Positions 1 through 10,639 of a DNA stretch of 33,590 nucleotides are shown one piece after another; position 1 is the first letter of the stretch, and each line of letters begins with the position of its first letter. Position numbers and translations under genes: made by a program. The notes beneath the pieces were generated by a model. The model saw only the letters and a program-made list of their open reading frames with translations. It ran no database searches and was not told the origin of the DNA. Origin of the DNA: Dichomitus squalens LYAD-421 SS1 (lineage: Eukaryota > Basidiomycota > Agaricomycetes > Polyporales > Polyporaceae); contig NW_006766901.1 in assembly GCF_000275845.1 (NCBI RefSeq), forward strand, positions 95,145 through 128,734. The letters are read 5' to 3'.

Positions 1-432
1 TCTGCTCGTGTACTATAGCTATGCTTCCGGACTCTTCTGGTACTGTCTAGGACAATCTGTACTACTCCAGAATGGTCTAGACAGGTCTATGCCTTACTCA
101 TTTATTACTCATCCTATGGTGCGATACGTCGCAATTCTTTCGTCGTTGTATTATTCATCGCACTATGGTACATGTGACTAACCACTCTTCGATTAGTCAT
201 GGACACTTCTCTGTAGTATATAAGGACTTCAGATTGCGTCCTCCCTCTTCAGTCTTTCCTTACTGACTGAAGAGTGAGTACTTCGTTATATCTACCTCTA
301 ACTTGTAGTTACTTACTTGATCCTTTGTAGTCTTGCTTCGACTCTAGGTACAGTTCGTTGCTGCAATATAGTCTTTCCTTACTGACTGAAGATCTTGCTT
401 CGACTCTAGTCGGATCTAATCTTTGTCTTCAC
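1..432 (+). mobile_element. LTR end fragment, left edge cut by window
   Basis: This AT-rich block precedes a P450 fragment and does not code. It has a TATA box (TATATAAGG, 217-225) and two internal direct repeats. One is a 22-nt unit at 251-272 and 370-391; the other, TCTTGCTTCGACTCTAG, lies at 331-347 and 393-409. The first 22-nt copy extends into a hairpin with 8-nt arms (247-254 and 265-272). The block ends near ...TCTTCACA (432), which fits an LTR ending in CA. Its layout of TATA box, motif, intron-like stretch and repeated motif matches the gypsy LTRs at 25998-32542, although the sequence differs. The left end lies outside the window, so TG start, target duplication and superfamily are unknown. 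The CACAG at 430-434 could instead be a native P450 splice acceptor. Confidence 0.55.
348..409 (+). other. Putative 62-nt leader intron inside the LTR
   Basis: The 17-nt repeat ending in CTAG occurs just before position 348, where it is followed by GTACAG, and again ending at 409. The second copy supplies the acceptor CTAG. A CTGAC branch-like site lies about 24 nt before the acceptor. An alternative donor, GTGAGT, is at 274. Splicing is inferred from signals only. Confidence 0.35.
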
Positions 433-1480
433 AGCCCCGAGTTTATCATCTCTCGGCATCCTGAGATACAAGCAAAGTTACATGAGGAGCTGGCAGCAGT
501 TAAGGGTGAACCAACCTATGATGACTTCCAGGCGCGTCTGCCTTACCTCGAAGCCGTCTTGCGAGAGACGTGAGTTTGCCTGTAAAGCTCCCATGATTGA
601 GACTACTCAACTAGTGTCATTAGACTGCGACTGTACTCTGGCCTTCCGTACATCGAACGTGTTGTGACTGTGCCCGACAGCATCCCTCTGGGAGAACCTG
701 TCAAGCTCTCCAACGGCGAGGTCGTGAGCCAGATTCCGGTCCTTCCTGGCCAGGTTCGCTCCACTTATATGCTAATAGTATTGCATGACTGACGAGTAGA
801 AACTAGGTGGTCGTCATCCTATGCATCGCGATTCATCGTATGGACTCCGTGTGGGAAGATCCCGATGTCTTCCGACCTGAGCGCTGGCTGAAGGACCTTC
901 CTCCGAGCGAGAAGCTCTGCTCCGGGTGGGCGAAAACCCTTGCCTTCAGTGACGGCCCTCGCAATTGCATTGGTTATCGGCTTGGTGCGTGGTGTTCATC
1001 CTACACGCCCAATTGTGCGGCTGAGTTCCCTTCTTGTTTCTGCAACAGCCATCTTCCAGTACAAGGTCATCCTGACCATCAGTAAAACGTGCAAGTTCTG
1101 AAAGTCTTAAAGTTCTTAATTGCGCCGCCCGCCAAATTGCGCCGCGCCTCCAGCGGCGTCCAGCGTTCGGTTTCGCTCCAAACTTCTTGGGAGGCTTTCT
1201 ATCTATTATCCCTCTTGGATCACAATATTGATTGAGGCTTAGGAGGTCATACGCAGCCTGTGTACCCCGAACAACAGGAGTTCTTAACTGAGGTCTTAGA
1301 GCTCTGAGGTGGCGGTGCACTAACGCCCATGAATTACTGTAAAGGGTAGGTCTTAGAGCTCTTAAAGGTCTTATTCGGTACTTTAAGACCTTTGCACGTT
1401 TTTCTGATGACCTACCTCTTGGAGAGGTTCAAGTTCGAAGAGGCTGCCTCCCAGTGAACGTTGAGCTTCTTTGACTCGAG
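433..1480 (+). pseudogene. Cytochrome P450 fragment A (C-terminal half), interrupted by MITE
   Basis: The exons run from about 433 to 569, then 624-753, 807-984, 1049-1077 and, after the MITE, 1413-1457. They read as the C-terminal half of a P450: a helix segment ending in SRHPEIQ, the K-helix ExxR region (LEAVLRE), the FRPERW motif, and the haem loop FSDGPRNCIG with its cysteine ligand. GT/AG borders fit at 570/623, 754/806 and 985/1048. The N-terminal half is missing where the LTR block begins. The last exon is split by a 331-bp element; across it the frame resumes with ERFKFEEA, then meets TGA at 1455-1457, earlier than the usual P450 end. I see no other stop in these exons, so decay seems driven by insertions. 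It differs in sequence from the intact pair at 14238-22661. Confidence 0.8.
1078..1408. mobile_element. 331-bp MITE with 17-bp TIRs
   Basis: The element begins ATCAGTAAAACGTGCAA and ends with the reverse complement of ATCAGAAAAACGTGCAA, so the terminal inverted repeats match at 16 of 17 positions. It is flanked by GACC at 1074-1077 and 1409-1412, a probable 4-bp target duplication (a 5-bp TGACC reading is possible if the right end is one base shorter). Removing the element restores P450 reading in frame. Inside are a 10-bp stem (1364-1373 with 1384-1393) and a direct repeat AATTGCGCCGC (1118-1128 and 1135-1145). It has no coding capacity and would need a transposase in trans. The transposon superfamily was not identified. 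Confidence 0.8.
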
Positions 1481-2589
1481 GTCAGGTGTAAATGCACAGA
1501 TGGAATGGTATATGATTTCGGACTGTATAGGGACGCGGCTATCCATCACAGTCGAGGTCATGTCCATTCCTAGGTAATCGCGAGGTGCGGTACAGACTCC
1601 TAGAAATTGAGATCACCTCAATGCTTCTGGATTGCATTTCTGCGATCCACTTCCTGCTATGGTCTGATAGAAGTCTCGAGTGACGAGCGAAAGTGGTGTG
1701 TCCGGGCTGTGAACTGCTACAGGGCAGCAGTGCCCCCGGTCAGGGGGCTTATTCTTTGCTGCAAGAGTCGCATTCTCTCCGAGGACCAGGAAGCTCGTGA
1801 CAGTAGCTGACAACTTTGAACATGTTCGGGGCTTGGGAACGTAGCGGCGAGTCGATCCGGACTTTTTGGGGGGTATAGGGACAGCCTGTACGCAGCTCGC
1901 TTCTCGCAAAATGGAAGGAGGTTGACACCTGGCTCGTTAGACGAAGTGCACAGGATATGAGCGGTGGAGGATGGAGAGTGCGTGGCGTTACTCACTGATC
2001 ATAGTGTCCCCGTCGTTTGCGCGACCTTTAGTCCCGATGATGGATTAGCTCGGGGGTTCCGATCCGTACAATGCGGTTCCTCCTGGCAAATGGTAGTAGT
2101 CCGGACACCATGAATAGAGCACACATGCCCTTAGCACGAGTCGAGCCACACAAGAACGCGTACTAGCCCTTGAACTTGAAGTTGGCGGCGATGTGCCAGA
2201 TGGCGGAACTCCCGCTCGGCATTCAGTAGTGCAACTTGAAGCTGAATGTATCGATATTAAAGGAATCTTCACTAACATGAGGAGTTTACAGCAGTTGAGT
2301 TGGGCAAAACTTCGCTTCCGGGGCCGCTCACTGCCACCCGTTGGAACTTGGCAGGGCCGCAGTACAAATATACCTGAGCCGTCCATGATGGGCGCCTATA
2401 CCCACGTGATGCAGACAATCGCACCGGCCAGCAGCCGGAGCGAGACTCCTACTTAATAACTACAATCTGCCTCGACCTTGATCCCACTGGCACGCAACGT
2501 GAGTGCTCAGCTTCTTGGAGCGTTGTCCTCTACGCCCACACCCCACCTCGGCTTCCTCGACGATCGCGTTCGTCCTGTTGAACGGGGAC
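1481..2589. other. No recognisable gene
   Basis: Only short ORFs occur on either strand, none with a family motif I recognise. It could hold further decayed sequence of the P450 genes on either side. Confidence 0.5.
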
Positions 2590-3435
2590 CTCTATGCGGA
2601 CGACCTAGTAATACCCTTCCGCGCGAGCACGTAGGACGTTTCCTCGAGTCGGTCAGAGCATGCCCCAGCCCGCCGCTGAGTTTCGCGTATTCCTCTCTCC
2701 GCCGCCGTCGTGGACTTCATGGCACCAACTTCGCCTTGCCCCGCTCCCCGATTCCCTGGCCTCTCCTCGTGCCCACCCGCTGCCCGTGCCGATGCTAGTG
2801 TTCGTTGAATGTGACGTGCCAAGGTCAAGATCCGAAGTATCTCGAAGTTGCCATCAACTTCACGAAAGACGTCTTTGTATCGTCCTTGATATATTCCCTG
2901 ACTTCTCAAACTGTACGTAGTGCACCCTGCTCATATTTTCCTTCTCGGCTGAGCGAGTCTTGGCGTGACTTGTTTTTACCTAGACTCATCGTGAAAGCGG
3001 TACCGATGGTGTCGAAGAACAAAAATACTCTCATGCCGATGCTCCAGGAGCGACGGTGGATGATGGCTGGGAATGGGGCAGAGTGAGACGACAAGCCGTG
3101 CGACATCCTGATGCTCCAGTGGGTGCTCGAGGAAGCGCGTGCGAACGGGAGGCCTTTGATTGTCGAGAACGTGCTGCTCGTGGATTTTGACGCGATCCAT
3201 ACGCTTAGTGGGTATGTCTCGAACGCGACTTGTCACTGGGTTGAAGTGGTGACTAACGTTGGCGCTGTTGGACGCAGGCGTTCACACATGCGTTATACAA
3301 CCTTGCCGCATATATCTAGTACATGGAGCCGCTGAGAGAAGAGGCGGAGAGCGTCATCTCCGCGGAGGGGTGGATCAAAGCGTTGATAAGGAAGTTGCGC
3401 AAGCTCGACAGCCTCTTCAAGAGTTTATACGTCTG
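2590..3435 (+). pseudogene. Cytochrome P450 relic B (N-terminal to middle part)
   Basis: Pieces resembling a P450 of the ent-kaurene-oxidase-like fungal group appear in order on the plus strand. Around 2660-2810 a segment reads SFAYSSL/FRVFLSPPPSW and LVFVE. After a frameshift near 2810-2820 comes DPKYLEVAINFTKDVF (about 2829-2876). A piece with MLQERRWMM then runs to TGA at 3084-3086, where related proteins carry Trp. The next block has ILMLQWVLEEARANGRP and the region before the I-helix ending IHTLS. A GTATGTC...GCAG intron follows (about 3211-3278), then THALYNLAA, an in-frame TAG, and EPLREEAESVISAEGW. K-helix and haem-loop parts were not found. Clearly non-functional. It belongs to a different P450 group from fragment A. 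Confidence 0.6.
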
Positions 3436-4606
3436 ACCGACGGCTTTTTCCCGTACGTCACTAGTTCAGCTCACACGGCTAACCACCACATGCGCGACAT
3501 GAGAACTGAGACGCCTATACTCTACTACTATGCAGTTCCAATCACCGTTCAATTTGAAGGCCAGACTCAAGCAGAGCATGGGGATTTCTGTTGTCGTCTT
3601 TCATCATACAACCTCAGCCTCACCGCACACAGTCAGCGATCCCGAAGTGGCAACGCGTACGCGGACTCTCGATGGCGTCACTTTACATTTCGATGTTTCG
3701 AGTAGCGGCATGGGTCTACCTGGATACACGCAACAGCAAGATGTTGGAAGCCTGTTGCTAGTGGGTCCCCCTGCTCGGTCGGTCACAGATGAACCTGACG
3801 TGCCTGCACAGGACATGCCGGTGGCATAGTGTAACAGTACTGGCAATACTCTGCCAGCCTCTATCAATTGATCTTGTTTGGTTGTCGACAGCTATGATAG
3901 GTGTTGATTGGACGCATCTTACTGAACACTAAACGGCAGTTGCATCTTGCGCCATGTCATCCGAGACGTAGGCTGAATGTCGAGCCCTTCGCCAACGGGT
4001 AAGGAGGCGTGCTATCGTTTGCGTGTGGCCCGCCGACTGGGCCTTGGCTAGTGTCTGGCGGCACGGCGTATCGAATAAAGAACTGCGAGAGGGGATCTGG
4101 GGCATATAAGACGCATACACTGCAGGCCGGATTGTTAGATCGCACAGATTGTAAACACAGCTTTGCCTGCTTCGAGTCTATGTAGATTGAACCTGAGGCC
4201 TGAACCCCGACATCCCCGATCGGCGATGCCGGCCCTCAACAGGTATGCAGTGCGCTCAATCACCGCTCATGCAATCATTGATATTCCCTCTCGTCACAGT
4301 GTTCTAACGTTTCTCCTGTACGCTTCCCCTCGTGTTGATGAGTCACAGACAACAACAGCAGATGTCTTTAGATCATTCCGTCTAGATCTGGCCGTGTGCG
4401 GTGCTGCAAGCTATATGCAAAGCGATAGATCCTCGAGGCTGATGAGGTGACCATCGAACTCGCTTGATTTGACAGATGACGACGACGTTCAGCGATGAAC
4501 CTAAATTGACCAGCTGCGCTGCACTAATGACGCTCGCCATTGCACAATAAAGATCCGTTGCACGTTCTTATCGGTCTGATCTCTCCCATCAACCTAGCTC
4601 GTGACA
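3436..4606. other. No recognisable gene
   Basis: No ORF here has recognisable domain sequence. A stretch at 3575-3720 stays open in one frame but matches nothing I know. It may contain the lost 3' part of P450 relic B in unrecognisable form. Confidence 0.4.
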
Positions 4607-6286
4607 ATGTCCGTCTATGACGACTCACTGGGTGTGCTCCTTATTGGCACTGTTGCTCTTTCTGCGTGAGTCACACGTCATTCGTAGTCACCCTGCGGGC
4701 GTGGTTTCACTAGCACCATTTCACCACAGGTGTTGGGGAATTGCTTCCATACTGGTCTTATCCTACTTCCGAGATGTGAGCGGGGATGAATGGCCCTTGC
4801 GGTTTGTGGTGCGTTAGCTTCTGTCTCTTCACGTTTCTATAGAGGCCATGTAATACCCGGCAAAACACAGATTCCACTCAGTTGGTGCGTTCAGACTTGT
4901 TTAGAGTTGTATGTACCCATTTGTTCTCCAGCTCAACGCGCTGTACCAATAGGGTGTTCATGACCACAAAGCTGGGGTTCTTCGGGTTAGCAGCATATCA
5001 AAACATGGTGACCCATCGGAAAGATTCTTTCGCACAGCTCTTTGTGACTCATACCGAATGGTGAGTGGTCTGTTGTGGGCATCACTATGACTCCTGATCT
5101 CCCGATTAATCAACAGGCCTCTGCTGGTACCGTTGCTGTTTTTCTGTATGTCTGACACTGCTGAAGGGGGTACAGACAGCTGCTTCCCTTTCAGTGCGTG
5201 GGCAATCACTCGCATCATGCACGTTTACAAGCTCACCACGTCACTACATAGATCGTGACGTCTGTTTTGAATCGAATGTCAGTATCAATTGCTAAGATGA
5301 TGTGCGATCGCTGACCCTCTACGTAGATTGTTGATACGCCGGTTGTACAGCTGTGAGCGTGATTTAATGTCTGCTCGAGCGGTACCTGGTTGCTAATGTA
5401 TCTCGAAGTGAGCAATGGGAAGAATGTGGGACTGATTGGGATCATGGTGGGATCTCGGCCTTGACAACCAGCGAGCAGCTCTTTTAACTATCCCTAGATT
5501 GCTCTGGCAACCGTTGTCGACGGTGAGCTACAAATGTGACTCATAAGGCAATTGTTATCTAAGATAGGTCAGCTTAGGTTCCAAAATACGTGAGGGCATG
5601 TTTCCCTCGTGTTGTCCTGAAAATGACAGGCCTCCGCACAGCCATTCTGGTCTCAATGTCTCTCAAAGCACCTTGAGTCTGTGATACACTCATTGATTTC
5701 CCTTTTGCAGGATTCAACAGCGGTCGCTGCTTACCTTGTCTGTCCCAGTAGGTTCATCCACAAATCATGACATGCCTTGTGTCGAAATGCTACACAGGAC
5801 TATGCCTGGATAGCCCTGTTCATAGCCACAGTAGCCATGGACTTTCTCGATGGGGTTGCTACCTGGCATTATTTTTATCGATCGGGTCTTTCTAACACGG
5901 AACGGTGAGCCAGTCCGAGTGTGACGAGTTGGACTACTCTTACCTATTCGATCAGGATGAACACCGTCCTGAGGACGATATGCCTTTGTGTTGTAGGCTC
6001 TGGTGAGCTCGTTTAGTAATTCATGCATGGCCACCCAATTGAGAGATTCTCGCAAGCGATCACGCTTGCGTGAGTGGCAGAGATACCTATTTGAATCTCA
6101 TATCGATCTCTGTTGAGGCTTTCCCGATAGGCTTTACCTTGGCATCTGTTTGATCCTCGTACGTCACCCTACAGCAGGCATAATTCGGGCCTTGTATTCA
6201 TTATGTTCTCCAAGGCTGCCTTCATGCAGGTCAGGACATTCCTGGCATGTATGGTGCTCACCATCGCAAGCTGCAGTTCGTACTGA
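4607..6286 (+). CDS. DUF6534-like multi-pass membrane protein, multi-exon, possibly decayed
   Basis: Short exons on the plus strand line up with the basidiomycete DUF6534 family of seven-helix membrane proteins, whose biochemical role is unknown. The first exon (ATG 4607) reads MSVYDDSLGVLLIGTVALS; after a GTGAGT...CACAG intron come WGIASILVLSYFRD and DEWPLRFVV (to about 4809). Later pieces are VTHTEWPLLVPLLFF (about 5047-5147), AWAITRIMHVYKL (about 5200-5230), IALATVVD (5500-5522), DSTAVAAYLV (5711-5750), a helix piece with FLDGVATWHYFYRSGLS (about 5803-5910), MNTVLRTICLCVVGSG (about 5958-6002), FTLAS, and FIMFSKAAF to TGA 6284-6286. The order copies the family: an RTG-like loop, a T..N.....Y.....G..TS helix and a final LA.. 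segment. The middle (4810-5050) is poorly matched, so exon borders are provisional and frame damage is possible. Confidence 0.45.
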
Positions 6287-6929
6287 ATGCTGAGTTGGAA
6301 GAATTTGACTACTAAACTACTGCTTTACAGTTGACTTCGTTGGATACATGTTGCTGTTCGTACCAGCCGCTTCTACCCTCAAAGTTCAGCACGGGACTGG
6401 AATTGAACACCCTTACCGCCACGCAGGCTCAACCACCGCCCATTTTTCAAGGCTAGCCTCGAACAAAGCCTACAAATTTCTGACGTCATCTTCCGCCATC
6501 CAAATGTAACCTCATCACAGGGAGTTGGGGAATGCGAACGGGTGGCATCTACACAAGCCAATGTGAGCGTCACCTTGAGCGCCGTTACCTCGCCGAGCGG
6601 CGGGCACTTTTGTCGAGATGCACAACAAGTAGGCAAGTTGCCCCTTGCGATCATACAGAGATGAGCCTTGACATTCCGACATAGGGAATGCTGACGAATC
6701 CGTGTAACTATACAAGTATATTTGGCGCATGCATTGTATCTTTCACTAACTCCTGGAGTGGATGTCTGATAGTGTCGTAACCAGAGCGTCAGCTCTATTC
6801 ATATAAACTCTTGCCTAACAGTGTGCCAGCATGCCAACCCGTGTGACTCGCCCACTTCAATCGAAGACGCTGAGATAAGTTTCAACAGCAAGCTGAGGGG
6901 CGTCCCAATGAACCTATTTAGGATGAAAA
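6287..6929. other. Intergenic, no gene seen
   Basis: This lies between the 3' end of the DUF6534-like gene and the 3' end of the minus-strand hydrolase. Short ORFs on either strand lack recognisable motifs. Confidence 0.5.
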
Positions 6930-8158
6930 TCAGTCGTGGCCAAGGTATCTATCACCGGGACCTACAAAATGGTTTATGCCCGGAACGATCTTAGTCTCCA
7001 CCCAACCGCCCCCAGCAGCGGCGTCGTCGTCTTGGACAGACCACAAAGCGACGATGCCGAAATTGGCCGTGGCATCACCCGAGAACGCGAGAACGTTCAT
7101 GCGAGGGAGAGCGGCACGGATGTCCTTGTTATACAACGCATCCTTGTAGCAAGCTCGCAGCTGCGGCGGAAAGCTGACCACTATGAGGGTATCGCCGCCA
7201 TTCGCAGCGTCGATGTTCGTCATCTCGCCAAGCTGATCTTGTCTCATGGTGAACACGCTTGGAACGCGCTTGACGGTGGGTAGGACGTATTCGAGCACGT
7301 TCGGGTCCCGCGTCGAGAGGTCGCCATGCTCGAAGTAGGAGGTGATCCACTGAACAAAGCCGGTTTGACGGTACCGGGCAGGAATACTAGTGTCGATCTG
7401 GGGAGACCACGACTGCGAGGTAAGAGGAAGGCCCAGGGCGATAGACGGCGGCTCTACGAGGCGATTAGTCAATGCGTCCGTGTGCAGACAATTTGGATAA
7501 CCTGGCATACCTTGCAAAAGTAGTGCGCGCAGGTATTGTCCTAATGTTTTCTGAGTGGGAGTCGGGTACGTTTGTAGGTCCGCTACCAAAGCGACGGCGA
7601 ACGAAGCACCCAGCGACCAACCCAGAATCCCGATACCACCGGTCTTCCCGTCAGAGGTAGGAGCCGGTAAGCTGTTCTCCTGGATGAACCGCTCGATGAA
7701 GGTAGCAATCTCCAGCCCCCGCGCCCGTAGAAAGGCTTGTTTGTCGGAGTCGGAGCCGTTTCGGAGCGCGTTCAGTTCGTGGGCCGTGTACGGCGTTGAC
7801 CCATTGTAATCACGACGCGTAACAGCTACAAAGCGGATACCCACGGCGGGGGAAAGCGCAATAACCTTCTGGAACACAGCTGCAACATTCGTAAGGCGGG
7901 GTGCCCTCGAGGTGAAGATCGTCCGGACTCACGACTATGATAACCCATGCCATGAATGGCGAAGATGGTGGTGTACACCTGTTGTTCGGGTGCGCCGCTG
8001 TCCAGATACCCAAGCTCGACGCCATTCCCGAGGCTTAGGGAGGAAGAAATGTGCTCTTGCGACCTAATGTGGCGTGCAGCACGCGTAACGTGAGCTGTCG
8101 AAGAATGGAGCCAAAACAGAAAGACATTCACTGACACTACGACTTCTGGTACCGACAT
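6930..8158 (-). CDS. Alpha/beta hydrolase
   Basis: Two exons, 7933-8158 and 6930-7879, are joined across a 53-nt intron with GTGAGT donor and TTGCAG acceptor; they encode about 391 residues. The fold is clear: IFAIHGMGYHS is the strand-turn carrying the HG oxyanion motif, RRDYNGSTPY follows, and GWSLGAS holds the nucleophile Ser at about residue 164. A plausible Asp lies in FSGDATANFG (about 344) and the His in GINHFVG (about 379), completing a triad. I chose ATG 8158 because the family body starts soon after (LSLGNGVELGYLDSGAP); an in-frame ATG at 8218 would add 20 residues. The stretch VVVSVNVFLFWLH near the start could be a weak signal peptide or an unrecognised intron. Substrate unknown; esterase, peptidase or other hydrolase are all possible. 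No inactivating change seen. Confidence 0.8.
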
Positions 8159-8861
8159 AGTCGCCTTGGTAGAACAAGACCGAAGGATCGGGATAGGAAG
8201 AGCTGGATGGATGATCACTCAGCCAAGGGTGAGTGGGCGATGAGCATGCGAGACTGCGCCTAGAATTTATATCCAACTTGAGTTGGTCGGCGCGATTCGC
8301 CTTGAGTGCTTCAGCTACCAGTTGCAGGGATGAAGCCGATGGCAACAATTCGCCGCTATGCTTCGGAGTCCCAAGTTCCAGCGCTGTGGTATCGTGTGTA
8401 TATGTAACCCCAGCTGTACAAGATCAGAGCCATCAGAAACGACTACCACCCACGGTGCTTCACCAAGATCGAGGCGAACTGTGAGTCGGGACACGAAATC
8501 AAGACAGTATCATCATCCTGTCTTCCTAACAATGTGAACCGAGTGCCGCCTCAAATAAGGCGACGGACTAGAACTGGGTTAGTTAGCACAATCGTACTGT
8601 TGTGGGCAAGGCAGTGAACTTACTTATCGAGCGGGCGCCCACACGGATACATATGGCCAACTGACGGCCTACCAACACCCGGAGTATACGTCGCTGATTC
8701 GCACATAACGATACCACCCGACATCATGCACACGATACGATGATTGCCGTCCCGAACAGGTTTCGCGTCCACTGATTATAAAATTGTGCAGTAACACGCA
8801 TTACATTAACTGCATTACTTTTGCATGAATCCTTACATAAAGCATGGACGTGTCTAGACGT
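8159..8861. other. Upstream region of the hydrolase, no gene seen
   Basis: This region separates the hydrolase start from the 3' end of the sterol isomerase gene, which lies on the same strand. It should hold the hydrolase promoter and the isomerase terminator. Overlapping short ORFs show no domain signal. Confidence 0.4.
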
Positions 8862-10133
8862 CTAGATCTTGCCGATGAGCAAATTGCGGATGTTCTCGCG
8901 CGCGGTGATACGGACGGTGTGGTAGAACGACCAGTAGTCAAGCGTGGACGAGAAGACGTCGGCAAGGCCAAAGGGCAACATGAGCGGGATCCAACCTGCA
9001 CACATGACGAAGGGGACACATCAGCGACCACGCCCAAACACGGACACTACAACATGCAGGGACACGACACGTACCACGCGCATACTCCATAGCGAAGCAC
9101 CCCTCGTGCATCTTGTACTGCTTCACGTGCCCCCGAGGCAGATGGTGCACCTCGCCCGGACGGTAGCGCTCCATCTCGAGCTTCGGCGGGTCGAACGCCC
9201 ACTGCTCCCCGACGAGGATATTGAAGTAGTCGTCCGCGGTGTGCATCCCCGTGTGGCCCTCCGTGCCGAGCGGCGTGCCGAAGATGATGAGGTACTCGGT
9301 GATGCTGGCGTGGATGATGTACATCGCGCCCATCGCGCCGCCCGCGTTGTTGAGCACCCACTCGGACGAGTTCGTGTTGAGCGCGATCGCGGACGCGGGG
9401 TACTCCGCGGTGAGGTTGGAGACGATGTACGGGATGATGGCGTTGATATCGTCCGGGTGCGCCTTCACTGCGTCTTGCGCGAGGGCGTGGAGGGCCTTGG
9501 GGTCGAAGACGTACCAGCGGTCCTGTGAATAAAATCGAGAGTGAGCATCTATCTGAAGTGCGTGCGGGTGCTTGTATGCAAGAGGGCACAGGCTAGACCG
9601 GTGACCAAATGTTGTATGGTAGAGCTGCGCATGGTGAATTTCGTGTACACGGATGGGAGCGTTCTCGCGCACGACCTTCCATGTTTCATCGTGACGCACG
9701 TAGAGCGAGTGACAATGTTCGTTGAGTCGTGTGTTTCATGACCTGTGCTGGGCCACCGCCAACTGGCCGCGCCCGTTACGGGGCTTCGCGCGAATACCTC
9801 CGCAACTCGAAAACAAAAAGCTCCGCGCAAATGATTGCATTCAAGCGGGAAAGCTACCACCCCTTGTAGGAAACTCGATTGACGTGTTAGATATCACGGC
9901 ATCCTCCTCCTTGTCCTGTGAGGATGACAGATTCTCGTCCCAATGCGTCTTACAGCCATACGGAGTGTGTGCAAGGGAAACAGAGAGGAGGGTGTACATA
10001 CCTTGATACGGTCGAGGAAACTGCAAGTGACGTAGACAACAAATGCGATCACGGCCCGTGTCGCCCATTTCCGCAGCGTCGCGGAGGCGTCCGGTGCTTG
10101 CGCTGCCTTGTTTCCAGACTTCTTGGAGGTCAT
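8862..10133 (-). CDS. ERG2: C-8 sterol isomerase (ERG2 / sigma-1 receptor family)
   Basis: Three exons (10002-10133, 9075-9522, 8862-8995) give 237 residues, close to the usual ERG2 length. The enzyme moves the sterol double bond from C-8 to C-7 in the ER membrane during ergosterol synthesis. Exon 1 supplies a short Lys/Ala-rich cytosolic tail and one membrane helix (about residues 25-40, ending SFLDRIK). Exon 2 begins DRWYVFDP and carries the hallmark blocks EWVLNNAGGAMGAM (about 98-111), HASITEYLIIFGT, GTEGHTGMHTADDYF (131-144) and KQYKMHEGCFAMEYARG. Exon 3 gives WIPLMLPFGLADVFSSTLD and ends NLLIGKI, as in fungal homologues. All borders are GT-AG and frames join exactly. Intron 1 is 479 nt, long for this organism. 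It is transcribed away from the SPC2 gene. Confidence 0.95.
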
Positions 10134-10639
10134 GTCGTGCACCGAGCTGGCTGGCAGAGACGGTGAGAGGGAGCCTGGGTAAGAACCGCAACCAGGCAAG
10201 GATTTATACGACCGCCCTGCGCTCACGTGGGACGATTCGCGTCTCGCGAGATGCGCCATGATTGGACACTGGCCGCGTCGCGGTCGTCAGCCAGAATGAC
10301 ACTTGCTTGGAGCCGAACCAACCCGTACCCCCAAACCGGACCAGGCGCTTGGTGCATAGCTGAACCAAACCCGGTGGCGTGCTAAGCGGGGGCCACGTTG
10401 CGGGAGCGCGTCTTTCCGGATTGGTGCATGTACTGTCGTCGTGTCGTGCTTCCGACCTCCCGTCATCTCTCCTCCCTCCTGCCTCTCGCTTGCTCGTAAC
10501 TGGTCGTTTGTGACGCGATAGCTGGCCTCGCGAGGCACTACACCACCCAACCACCTCAGAACTTGCGTTCGCGAACGACTTGCACGCACATTCTTCACGA
10601 GAAACCACACCTTCTTAGTACCACCACACACTACGCACC
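10134..10639. promoter_or_regulatory. Shared divergent promoter region between ERG2 and SPC2 genes
   Basis: This 506-bp gap separates the two start codons, which point away from each other, so both promoters must lie here or overlap the 5' UTRs. A C/T-rich stretch lies around 10446-10490. No clear TATA box or named factor site was recognised. Co-regulation of the two ER-localised products is possible but is only an inference from the layout. Confidence 0.6.

Noticed and set aside
8944..9589. Long frames on both strands over the ERG2 exon
   Set aside because: They are by-products of the GC-rich ERG2 exon 2; translations are Arg/His-rich without family motifs.
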